A stretch of 13,765 nt of DNA from DASXRU01 sp039933315 (lineage in GTDB: Bacteria > Acidobacteriota > Blastocatellia > Pyrinomonadales > Pyrinomonadaceae): NCBI GenBank assembly GCA_039933315.1, contig JBDTOI010000112.1, forward strand, positions 1 through 13,765, read 5' to 3'. How positions within the stretch are numbered: position 1 is the stretch's first letter; every line of letters begins with the position of its first letter. A program made the position numbers and the translations under genes. Of this stretch, positions 6,940 through 13,765 are shown in pieces. The notes below the pieces were generated by a model, which searched no databases, was not told the origin of the DNA, and saw nothing but the letters and a program-made list of their open reading frames with translations.

Positions 6940-7061
6940 GCTGGGTGGGTTAGTTGCCTCACGTAGTAGTAAACCTCACACGGCGACTGGCAAACCCGGC
7001 TCAAGCGTTGCTCCTACCTACCTCATAATCGCTCGAGCGAACCCTCAGTCCCCGCGTTTGA

Positions 7062-8555
7062 TCACAGGTTGTGCCAGACTTCGTTATTAGTTTCATCCGA
7101 CTCAGCGACGATCCCGGTCGCGTCTACATTGAGCTTGAAAGTTGTAGAGTCGAGCTTGATGTTGTTTGGCAGGATGCTCTTCGCGTCAATGAGTAGCCAC
7201 GTATCCGAACCGGCGGCAAGCGGGGGCACGTTAACATGAGTCTGCCTGCCCACCGCGACGCCGTTGATTTTCCGGACTATGAGAACCAGCCGGCACGCGC
7301 CGGAACCCGCCTGGCCGGTGTTGGCCACATGCACGCGCAGCGCCTTGTCGTTAGTGGGCGGGAAGAGAAACTGTTTGATTTTCAAATCAGGTCGAGTTGC
7401 CTGGGCGACCAATTTGTCCGATACGTGTTCCACTGATTTCAACTTAGAGCCGAATGCTTTCCTTAAAGCCGTGACTGTTTCGTTGCTTTTGATGGGCTGA
7501 TCCGGACAATAGTTCCCGCCGCCGCAACCGGTCAACAGTTTGCGGCTTGCCGCCAGCTCAATGAAGGCATAGAAAGGATTCGACGGCGGTACATCCGCGA
7601 AGCGCTGCGTTGGGGGCGTGGGAGGACTGTGTTCTCCTAAAGCCCTAATGATGAATGCCGCCATCTGCTCGCGAGGAACGGGCTCATCAGGGCAATATTT
7701 CGTGCGGCTGCATCCCTGGATTATGCGCAAGGCGACAGCTCGATCAATGAACGCATAGAACGGGTTCGATGGAGGCACATCCCCGAAACGCTGACTGCCG
7801 GGACGAGGTGGGGCCGGTTCTCCCATTGCTCTCAGAATAGATGCCGCCATCTGATCGCGAGCGACATTGTCGTTGACCGCTTTGGCTTTCTTGTTGGCAG
7901 GCTCACCTGGGTCACTGGGATCAATTGCGACTGAGGTAATGCGACCGGCCACGGCTTGGTTCCCGGCTCCGGCAGCAACCTGTGAATCAGATACTCCGTC
8001 AGACCAACTATCCAATGCTATCTGTCGGTCCCCGTTAGTTGCTGCCTGGATATTATTAGGCTTCGGAGCATTCGCTTTTGCGGTGAAGCTGCGCGAGCAA
8101 ACGCGGTTGGACATATACTTCTTTCCCGTCTGCCGATCAGTCATCACGATGTAGACGCACGGCGCGCCGCCATCGCCTGACTGGGCCACAAACCAGAGCC
8201 GGTCCAAATCATCCGACGAACGAAGAGCGCAAAAACCGCCGAGTCTTTTGTCACCGGGCGATCCGAAGATCTCAACCCACGTGCGCGAAGGGTTTTCATT
8301 CTTGCCGCACGAGCCCAAATGCCGAACGGGTAGCCACAGGAAATCAGGATGCCTGGCGCGGTTGGTGACGCTCAGTTTGTATCTAACCAGCTGGACATCG
8401 TTTACTTCGTAAGCTTCTTTCGCTCCGACCTCGATGTGCGGAGCGGGGATACTCGCCGAAGCGTTGTTGGAGGTCGGAGTTTGCGCACTGGCAACGGTGA
8501 ACGTGAAGGCAAGAAGAAAAAACAAGAGCGTGATATTGGTCATTTTTCTAGTCAT
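7062..8555 (-). CDS. Exported modular protein: RYKLSVTNR module, SLH repeats, CARDB-like C-terminus
   Basis: Exported protein of 497 residues. A signal peptide occupies 1-24 (LLFFLLAFTFTVASA). Residues about 36-154 form an unnamed Cys-containing module (RYKLSVTNR, RTWVEIFGSPGDK, YIVMTDRQTGKKY) also present in the next gene upstream in the operon. SLH repeats follow: a partial one (231-245), then 257-307 (FGDVPPSNPFYAFIDRA, GCSRTKYCPD) and 319-367 (FADVPPSNPFYAFIELA, GCGGGNYCPD). SLH repeats usually anchor proteins to the cell surface or wall. Residues 388-497 are a CARDB-like beta module ending SDETNNEVWHNL, shared with the first gene of the operon. GAAAGGTAA just before the ATG (about 8562-8570) supports this start. 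It is probably the third gene of a minus-strand operon, 90 bases after the hydrolase gene. Confidence 0.82.
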   Translation of the reverse strand: MTRKMTNITLLFFLLAFTFTVASAQTPTSNNASASIPAPHIEVGAKEAYEVNDVQLVRYKLSVTNRARHPDFLWLPVRHLGSCGKNENPSRTWVEIFGSPGDKRLGGFCALRSSDDLDRLWFVAQSGDGGAPCVYIVMTDRQTGKKYMSNRVCSRSFTAKANAPKPNNIQAATNGDRQIALDSWSDGVSDSQVAAGAGNQAVAGRITSVAIDPSDPGEPANKKAKAVNDNVARDQMAASILRAMGEPAPPRPGSQRFGDVPPSNPFYAFIDRAVALRIIQGCSRTKYCPDEPVPREQMAAFIIRALGEHSPPTPPTQRFADVPPSNPFYAFIELAASRKLLTGCGGGNYCPDQPIKSNETVTALRKAFGSKLKSVEHVSDKLVAQATRPDLKIKQFLFPPTNDKALRVHVANTGQAGSGACRLVLIVRKINGVAVGRQTHVNVPPLAAGSDTWLLIDAKSILPNNIKLDSTTFKLNVDATGIVAESDETNNEVWHNL

Positions 8556-8645
8556 GACATTTACCTTTCTAAGAGAGGGAGCAGTGCTGCAATTGTAGGA
8601 GTGTCATTAAGGAGTCAAACATACGCGGAAGCCCGTGGCGCCCAA

Positions 8646-10997
8646 TTACTGAAAGTTAGCCTCCAGGCCGGCGCGGAAAGCCTTGAGGCCTGCGGTTTTG
8701 AGTTGGCCCGAGTCCATTCCTTTGGAGTTGACGAACACCATCAGCTCGTAATTGAGCGGCAGCCGCAACAGCACCGTGCTGAAGCCCTGGCCGCCGTCAT
8801 AGGGTTGGGCGCCGTCCGACCAGAGAATCGCGGGCGTCTTGAACTTGTCGGCGATCCATGAGTCGGCCCAGGTAGAAGACCATACCAGCCGGTCATCCGC
8901 CGGCATCCCTGTCCGAAACATCTCCAGGCGCGCTGGTTGAGACAGCATCCGGTCCGAATGCAGGGCAGCAGCGGCAAACGCGCCGAAATCCCGGATCGAC
9001 ATCCAATAGCCACCGGATCCGACGCATGGTTTGCCGCCGGCCTTACGGCTGGTGATGATGCCGTTGCCGGTGTCTGACTTGGAGATATAGCCGAAAGCAC
9101 CTGTAGCCTTGTATTCGTTTTCCGCATCGCAGCTGGCGGAAATGTTGCCGGGTGCCAGGGGAAACATCTTCTGAATGATGAAACGATCCATTCGATCGCT
9201 AAGGACCATTTGAATGTGATCGTCGCCCTCAGCCTCCGGCACGGTTTTCGTTACGGCGTTCAACGCCGGGATGAGCTCGGGATTGGTATAGAGCGGAATC
9301 AGAAAGCCCAGCAGCTGGAAGTTGATATTCTCGTATTCACGTACACCGAACAAAGTGTTGTTGTACCGCTTGCCGAAGCAGCCGAGCGGTGTACTGCAAG
9401 CGCGAAAACCCGATCGGTGCTGCAATAAATGCCGGAAGGTGATGCTGCGGACCATAGGCCATTTGATCGCGGAGTTCCACAGTTGCGGATAAAGCAACGT
9501 CACTTGAGCGTCGAGCCGCGTCTGGAATGAGTTGTTACCCCCGGCGGAACCGGCGGGCGCCCGATCCAGCAAATGAAGCACGGTGACGCCGGTGATAAAT
9601 TTGAAAAGGCTGCCCATGTTCTGGGGCGTGCGGGTGGTCATCTTCATCTCGCCGTCAGCGGCGTTTCGCGCCAAACCGCCGGCGCCCTCTGTGACGACCC
9701 GGCCATCCTTGATCAAAAGGAAGGTGTAGCCCATTACGTTAGGCGCGACCGCTGCGTGCAGGCTGTCCTCGAACGCTCGACGGTCAAACGTCGGCTGCTG
9801 GCCGGTTGCCAGGTCCTTCGTCGCGGGGGCGTCGGCTGTTGGCCTCTTTCCTCCGGTATTGCTCCAGCAAACCCGGTCGGATCTGTATTTCTTTCCGGTT
9901 TGGCGATCCGTCATCACGATGTAGGCGCACGGCGGCGCGTCACCACCGGCCGGCTCGGCAAACCAAAGTCGGCCCAGGACGTACGGCGAATCGAGATCGC
10001 AAAAGGTGTTGAGTTTCTTGTCGCCCGGTGACCCGAAGATTTCAACCCAGGTGCGCGCAGCGTTTCGATTCCTTCCGCACGGCGGCAACTGCGGAGACGG
10101 CTGCCAGAGGGAATCAGGATAACTGTCGCGGTTGGTGACGCTCAGTTTGTATCTAATCAGGTTGGCGCCGTTCGCTTCGTAAGCTTCTTTCCCGGCGAAC
10201 GCCAATTGCGGGACGGGGATACGCACGACCGCTTGATTCGACGACGCCGTTTCCGAATTCCTCGAGTCGACGAGACGTACTGGTTTGGGAAGTGGATCAA
10301 ACTCCTTGCCGCCTTCCCCTGTCTTCTCTGCAGCGCGCGGGACGGGAATGCGGGTGGGAATGGTGGATTCTGAGTCGGCAGAACTTTGGCGATCCATCCT
10401 CACCCGAGGATTTGCGTACGCGAGCTGCAAGGCCTTGAGTGCATCAGCGAGTCGCTTCCAGTGGCCCTCGTCGGCGGTGGGTACTTCGACACCCTGCGCC
10501 CGAAGAGTGACGACGGGATTAGCGAGAAACCACCCATTGGGACTGCCACGCCGAGCACCTGCCGTAGGCGGAGCGACAGCATTCACATCGGCGCCAGCAA
10601 CAATTACTCCTCCTGTGAAGCCGCGAAGCACAACCTGGTAATAAACGATCTCGTTGCCACTTGCCGGCCTGCGACCGGCGGGCGTGGCGACCTGAGGTTG
10701 GGCCAAGCTCCGCAGCGCAAGAGCGAAGTCGCGCCAGGGTGCTTCGGCGGACTGGGGTACAACCTTGCCCCTTAGGCGGAGCGTTTTTACAGGGTCCGCC
10801 AGGAACCTTCGTGCGTCAGATGCATCAACTGTAATTTTTATGTAGACGGCTTTCGCAGAAAGCTTGCCGTAAGTGAAGACAACCTCGTCGAGCGGTACGT
10901 CCCTCCCTTGCCCATTGGCATTTCCACCGGCCACCACGGTCAACAAGCCAGAGACGATTGCCGACAGCATGATGCGGGTGAAGGATTCAATGTTCAT
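8646..10997 (-). CDS. Exported beta-lactamase-type serine hydrolase with duplicated N-terminal module
   Basis: Exported protein of 783 residues. The signal peptide is about 1-29. Two copies of an unknown module cover about 39-100 and 115-194 (FLADPVKTLRLRGKVVP against FLANPVVTLRAQGVEVP). A linker follows, then at about 258-378 the RYKLSVTNR module shared with the downstream gene. Residues 404-783 are a class-C beta-lactamase/PBP-like domain: SLFK (nucleophile S463, K466), the LLQHRSG motif (524-530), YEN (Y555, N557), GSGGYWMSIRDFGAF (660-674) and YDGGQGF (733-739) in the place of the third motif. Such domains act as D-Ala peptidases, esterases or beta-lactamases; the substrate here is unknown. 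The usual H/K before the third-motif Gly is Asp. AAGAGGAGAAAAG just before the ATG is a strong ribosome binding site. It is probably the second operon gene. Confidence 0.85.
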   Translation of the reverse strand: MNIESFTRIMLSAIVSGLLTVVAGGNANGQGRDVPLDEVVFTYGKLSAKAVYIKITVDASDARRFLADPVKTLRLRGKVVPQSAEAPWRDFALALRSLAQPQVATPAGRRPASGNEIVYYQVVLRGFTGGVIVAGADVNAVAPPTAGARRGSPNGWFLANPVVTLRAQGVEVPTADEGHWKRLADALKALQLAYANPRVRMDRQSSADSESTIPTRIPVPRAAEKTGEGGKEFDPLPKPVRLVDSRNSETASSNQAVVRIPVPQLAFAGKEAYEANGANLIRYKLSVTNRDSYPDSLWQPSPQLPPCGRNRNAARTWVEIFGSPGDKKLNTFCDLDSPYVLGRLWFAEPAGGDAPPCAYIVMTDRQTGKKYRSDRVCWSNTGGKRPTADAPATKDLATGQQPTFDRRAFEDSLHAAVAPNVMGYTFLLIKDGRVVTEGAGGLARNAADGEMKMTTRTPQNMGSLFKFITGVTVLHLLDRAPAGSAGGNNSFQTRLDAQVTLLYPQLWNSAIKWPMVRSITFRHLLQHRSGFRACSTPLGCFGKRYNNTLFGVREYENINFQLLGFLIPLYTNPELIPALNAVTKTVPEAEGDDHIQMVLSDRMDRFIIQKMFPLAPGNISASCDAENEYKATGAFGYISKSDTGNGIITSRKAGGKPCVGSGGYWMSIRDFGAFAAAALHSDRMLSQPARLEMFRTGMPADDRLVWSSTWADSWIADKFKTPAILWSDGAQPYDGGQGFSTVLLRLPLNYELMVFVNSKGMDSGQLKTAGLKAFRAGLEANFQ

Positions 10998-11051
10998 AAC
11001 TTTTCTCCTCTTTTCAAATCGGCCGCTCCCTCGGCTTTGTGACCGATGTGC

Positions 11052-11504
11052 TTACAAGTTGTGCCAGACTTCGTTATTCGCTTCGTCCGACTCCGTTACA
11101 ATTGAGGTGGCATCCGCGTTCAGTTTGAAGGTTGTTGACGCAAGCCAGACGTTCTTTGGCAGAATGCTGCTCGCGTCTATCACCAGCCATTTGTCTTTGC
11201 CGGGGGCGAGCGGCGGCAGTTTGATCTCTATGACTCTACCCGCCGGGACTCCGTTGATCTTGCGCACGGTAAGACGCAGGATGCAGAGCGGGGAAGGAGC
11301 GCCACCGGCGTTTACGAGGTGGACTCGAACCGCCTTGCCCTTCGCAGTTGCGAAGACGAACTCGCTAATGCGGAGATCCGGCACCGCCCCTTTAGCTGAC
11401 CCTATCCCACTTGCCTCTCCGGCTGAAATGGAGAAGGGCTGAGCCGAAGCTGAAAGGCCGGCGAGGATTGTTAGAAGCATGCCGGCCAGGCGCTTTCTCT
11501 TCAT
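11052..11504 (-). CDS. Small exported protein, single CARDB-like module
   Basis: Exported protein of 150 residues. M1 (11504) opens a signal peptide (MKRKRLAGMLLTILAGLSASA) and has GGAAGG at about 11510-11515. The longer upstream frame lacks both, so it is rejected. Residues about 42-150 are a beta-rich CARDB-like module: DLRISEFVF, VRVHLVNAGG, RLTVRKINGVPAGR, PPLAPGKDKWLVIDA and the end SDEANNEVWHNL. It is closely related to the C-terminal module of the protein at 7062-8555, including the last nine residues. CARDB modules are adhesion-type folds in surface proteins. The gene lies first in the minus-strand operon, 54 bases before the hydrolase gene, and is divergent from the regulator. Confidence 0.78.
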   Translation of the reverse strand: MKRKRLAGMLLTILAGLSASAQPFSISAGEASGIGSAKGAVPDLRISEFVFATAKGKAVRVHLVNAGGAPSPLCILRLTVRKINGVPAGRVIEIKLPPLAPGKDKWLVIDASSILPKNVWLASTTFKLNADATSIVTESDEANNEVWHNL

Positions 11505-11685
11505 GATTACCTTCCAGTCCCAAAAATTTCCGCCCCGCGCTGGTTGGCGGTAGAATGCATTCCCTCGACGCTTTGCGCTCGCGAAACTGCTTTCATGGTT
11601 GAGAAGTACCACCCGGCCTCTCCGCGAGTCCTGAACAGATTGCGAAAAAGCTGGGAAAAAAAACTACCTTCAGGCTAAGTTGTTG
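11505..11685. promoter_or_regulatory. Divergent promoter region with a 10-bp palindrome
   Basis: This 181-base gap separates the exported-protein operon (minus) from the regulator (plus) and must hold both promoters. A perfect palindrome GAATGCATTC lies at 11553-11562, about 50 bases before the operon start. CCGCC/GGCGG (11531-11535 and 11546-11550) flanks another weak inverted repeat. No secure -35/-10 boxes can be called by eye. The palindrome is a candidate operator for the adjacent winged-helix regulator, which is inference. Confidence 0.4.
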
Positions 11686-13683
11686 ATGACAGTGCAGATT
11701 CAGAAAACTTACCGGCTCGGAGAATTTGAGCTTGACCCGAACAAACGTCTCCTAAGGCGTGAGGACGGTAGGGTGATTCATCTTTCGCACCTGCCTTTCC
11801 GCGTGCTGCTCTACTTCGTGGAGAATCGCGAGCGGATTGTCACGAGGCAAGAATTGCTGGATCAGTTTTGGGATGGCCGCGATGTTTATGACATCACCTT
11901 AACCAAATGTGTGGGGGCGATTCGCAAGGCGCTTGGCGAAAACACAGAAACGCCGCGTTTTATCGAAACTCGATGGGCCGAAGGCTATAGGTACATCGGT
12001 CCGCTTGAAGAGATTCAGCGAGTCAGCGGTGGGACCAAAGAAAAGGGCGTCCGTGAAACAGATCCGGACGAGTCACTCGACAGCAAGGCACCACTCGTGA
12101 CCCAACCGGCGGAGATTCTGCCGGCGCGAGCAACTGCTCACGATCATCCTGCGGGAACAGCGTCTGAGACGGCACAGGGGGAACATCGCCGACGTTCGCG
12201 GCGAGGCTTCGTTGTGTTTGCCAGTCTGGCCGTTCTTATCATTGGTGGGATGCTCCTGGCTTTTGTGCTCCGTCGTCCCGCGCCGCCACCATCGCTGGTA
12301 ACGATCCGTTCACTTGCGGTATTACCGTTGAAGAACGTCCCCGATGATCCTAACTACGAGTACCTGAGCGACGGCATCACAGAGAGCTTAATCAGTGCGT
12401 TTTCGCAGATTGAGAATATGAAAGTGATCTCTTACGGTTCGGTGGCGCGTTACAAGGGCAAGAACCCGGATCCAACGGAAGTTGGCAGGCAACTCGGGGT
12501 CGTTTCGATTCTGGAAGGTAGTGTCAGGCGAGAGGGCGAGCGATTGCGAGTCACAATTCGCCTCGTCAGTACGGAAGATGGCAGCGTCCTCTGGGCCGGC
12601 GAAACCTACGAGCGCTCAATCAACGACTTCGCAAACTTGCATGATGAAATTGCCGGACAGTTGGCGTCCAAACTCCAAGTGACACTCCCAGGTCGCGAAA
12701 GACCCCTGGTGGCCCTCCACTCGGGCGACCCGGACGCTTACCAGTTGTATCTCAAGGGCCGCTTCTTCTGGAACAAACGCACGCAGGACGGAATTGCCAG
12801 GTCGATCGAGTATTTCAACCAGGCGATCACCAGAGACCCTAAGTATGCAATGGCATACGCCGGGCTAGCGGATTCCTATGTGTTGCAGAGCCTCTGGGGC
12901 AACACGTCAAGTCGCGAGTCAAACGCGAAAGCAAGAGATGCGGCCGAAAAGGCAATGGTGCTGGATGAGACTTTAGCCGGCCCGCACGTCGCCCTGGGCC
13001 TGATCAAGGAAGCCCATGATTGGGACTGGATTGGTGCAGAACGCGAATACCTTCGAGGACTTAAACTGAATCCTAACTATGCCACCGCGCATCAGTGGTA
13101 CGGCGAATTCCTGGTCTTCATGGGGCGCACCGAGGAGAGTTTGAGAGCTCTCCGGCGGGCGAGGGAACTCGACCCGCTATCGCCCATCATCAACACGCAA
13201 GTGGGCTATCCATATTATTGCGCGCGGCAGTATGACGCGGCGATAGTCGAGTTTAGGAAAGCTCTTGAGCTCGATCCAAACTTTGCTCCAGCACTCAACT
13301 ACCTCGCTCGTTCCTACCATTCAATTGGAATGGTCGATGAAGCCCTGGCTACGTTTCATAAGGCCGTGGAGAATTCCGGCGGCAGTCCTGTTATGAAGGC
13401 CCGACTCGGTTCTGCTTACGCGGCCACCGGAAAGACAGTGGAGGCGCGGCGCATTCTTCGCGAGTTGGAAGACGAAGCAAGGACAGGCTACGTGGCGCCT
13501 TGCCTTATCGCTGCTCTGTACGTAGGCCTGGGCGACAAGGAGCAGGCTTTCGTTTGGTTAGAAAAAGCCTATAAAGAACGAGACGTGCTTCTGATGACAC
13601 TCAACATTGAGTCGCATCTGGATCCGTTGCGTTCGGATTCGCGCTTCCATGACTTGGTTCGTCGAGTCGGACTGCCAGAGTGA
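11686..13683 (+). CDS. CadC-like transmembrane regulator: winged helix, FlgO-like domain, TPR repeats
   Basis: Membrane-bound one-component regulator of 665 residues. The N-terminal OmpR-type winged helix (about 8-106) has YRLGEFELDPNKRLLRR, PFRVLLYFVENRERIVTR, TKCVGAIRKALGE and the wing ETRWAEGYRYIG. A Pro/Glu-rich linker leads to RRRSRR and one membrane helix (about 174-195). The periplasmic part has a FlgO/TolB-like domain (about 206-335: SLAVLPLKNVPDDPNYEYLSDGITESL, LEGSVRREGERLRVTIRLV) and then TPR repeats to the C-terminus (LYLKGRFFWNKRT, YAMAYAGLADSY, PNYATAHQWYGEF, PNFAPALNYLARSYHS). ATG 11686 is chosen over an upstream TTG; no good ribosome binding site is seen. The architecture lets periplasmic protein contacts control transcription. 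The divergent operon of exported proteins is the obvious target, by inference. Confidence 0.88.
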   Translation: MTVQIQKTYRLGEFELDPNKRLLRREDGRVIHLSHLPFRVLLYFVENRERIVTRQELLDQFWDGRDVYDITLTKCVGAIRKALGENTETPRFIETRWAEGYRYIGPLEEIQRVSGGTKEKGVRETDPDESLDSKAPLVTQPAEILPARATAHDHPAGTASETAQGEHRRRSRRGFVVFASLAVLIIGGMLLAFVLRRPAPPPSLVTIRSLAVLPLKNVPDDPNYEYLSDGITESLISAFSQIENMKVISYGSVARYKGKNPDPTEVGRQLGVVSILEGSVRREGERLRVTIRLVSTEDGSVLWAGETYERSINDFANLHDEIAGQLASKLQVTLPGRERPLVALHSGDPDAYQLYLKGRFFWNKRTQDGIARSIEYFNQAITRDPKYAMAYAGLADSYVLQSLWGNTSSRESNAKARDAAEKAMVLDETLAGPHVALGLIKEAHDWDWIGAEREYLRGLKLNPNYATAHQWYGEFLVFMGRTEESLRALRRARELDPLSPIINTQVGYPYYCARQYDAAIVEFRKALELDPNFAPALNYLARSYHSIGMVDEALATFHKAVENSGGSPVMKARLGSAYAATGKTVEARRILRELEDEARTGYVAPCLIAALYVGLGDKEQAFVWLEKAYKERDVLLMTLNIESHLDPLRSDSRFHDLVRRVGLPE

Positions 13684-13765
13684 TGGCTATCTTTGGTTAA
13701 GTTGCGCGCCGACAAAACTATCGAGTGATTGCCGATTTAGAATCTCGCAGACTTTTGGCAGACTA
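13684..13765. other. Gene-free end of the window after the regulator
   Basis: After the regulator stop there is no gene and no clear terminator hairpin with T-run. The final bases hold the GGCAGACTT motif described separately. Confidence 0.4.
13747..13764 (+). repeat. Third copy of the tandem GGCAGACTT motif at the window edge
   Basis: GCAGACTTTTGGCAGACT is identical to bases 6747-6764. The preceding GCCGATTTA (13732-13740) resembles GCCGATTTT before the first copy (105-113), so the shared context may be wider. It suggests that a third junction lies just past the end of the window. Confidence 0.5.

Larger units (their letters stand above)
6718..7061. other. Junction region between island 1 and island 2
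   Basis: This holds the GGCAGACTT motif and the partial tRNA copy. A plus-strand open frame crosses the whole stretch (6755-7090), but it reads through the tRNA fragment and into the antisense of the next gene, so it is not believed. No integrase fragment was recognised. Confidence 0.5.
6924..13765. mobile_element. Putative second accretion (island 2), right end outside the window
   Basis: The segment begins at the second tRNA fragment and holds a divergent regulator and exported-protein locus. The last 19 bases of the window carry the same GGCAGACTT motif that precedes the middle junction, so a third tRNA 3' copy is expected about 100-130 bases further on. No matching motif follows the middle junction, and no recombinase gene is present. 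If no third copy exists, this may simply be chromosomal flank. Confidence 0.4.

Noticed and set aside
6755..7090. Plus-strand open frame across the middle junction
   Set aside because: It reads through the tRNA 3' fragment and into the antisense of the SLH protein gene.
11505..11612. Upstream extension of the small CARDB-like protein gene
   Set aside because: The extension has no ribosome binding site and would bury a clear signal peptide that begins at 11504.
1..13765. CRISPR array, rRNA, insertion sequence, toxin-antitoxin pair
   Set aside because: I looked for regularly spaced repeats, transposase motifs and typical small gene pairs on both strands and found none.

Overview
The window looks like a bacterial chromosomal region made of two accretions stacked at one tRNA gene. 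It opens inside a tRNA-Val(GAC): anticodon stem-loop, T-arm, acceptor 3' strand and encoded CCA are visible at 1-48. A near-identical copy of that 3' half recurs at 6879-6939 without any 5' half. This is the usual footprint of an element integrated at a tRNA 3' end, so 49 to about 6923 is read as a genomic island (island 1). A short tandem motif (GGCAGACTT, TT, then GGCAGACT) lies just inside the left junction (121), just before the middle junction (6746) and on the last bases of the window (13747). This suggests that 6924-13765 is a second unit (island 2) whose outer junction lies just beyond the window. No integrase, transposase or phage structural gene is visible.

The organism is probably an acidobacterium or a similar soil-type, moderately GC-rich bacterium. 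This is inference from style: a CadC-like winged-helix/FlgO-like/TPR regulator, Cys-containing SLH repeats in secreted proteins, and His/Arg-rich small exported proteins. No marker gene fixes the taxonomy.

Island 1 reads entirely left to right. It carries an OmpR-type response regulator (882-1643) overlapping its histidine kinase (1636-3132), a small basic exported protein (3281-3562), a four-repeat DUF347/COG4705-type membrane protein (3828-4634), a PepSY-domain exported protein (5407-5862) and a helical lipoprotein (5941-6717). All products other than the response regulator are predicted to be in the membrane or exported, so it resembles an envelope or metal-sensing cassette. The gaps hold a long hairpin (3611-3656), a shorter one (5338-5362), and a decayed minus-strand gene with a frameshift (4950-5128).

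Island 2 is a divergent unit. A transmembrane winged-helix regulator with periplasmic FlgO-like and TPR parts (11686-13683) faces away from three minus-strand genes in a row (11504 to 7062). All three encode exported proteins built from shared parts: a CARDB-like C-terminal module in the first and third, an unnamed RYKLSVTNR module in the second and third, SLH repeats in the third, and a beta-lactamase-type serine hydrolase in the second. Long identical DNA runs between the shared modules point to recent duplication and shuffling. This regulator plus shuffled exported proteins is the best candidate here for an undescribed system.
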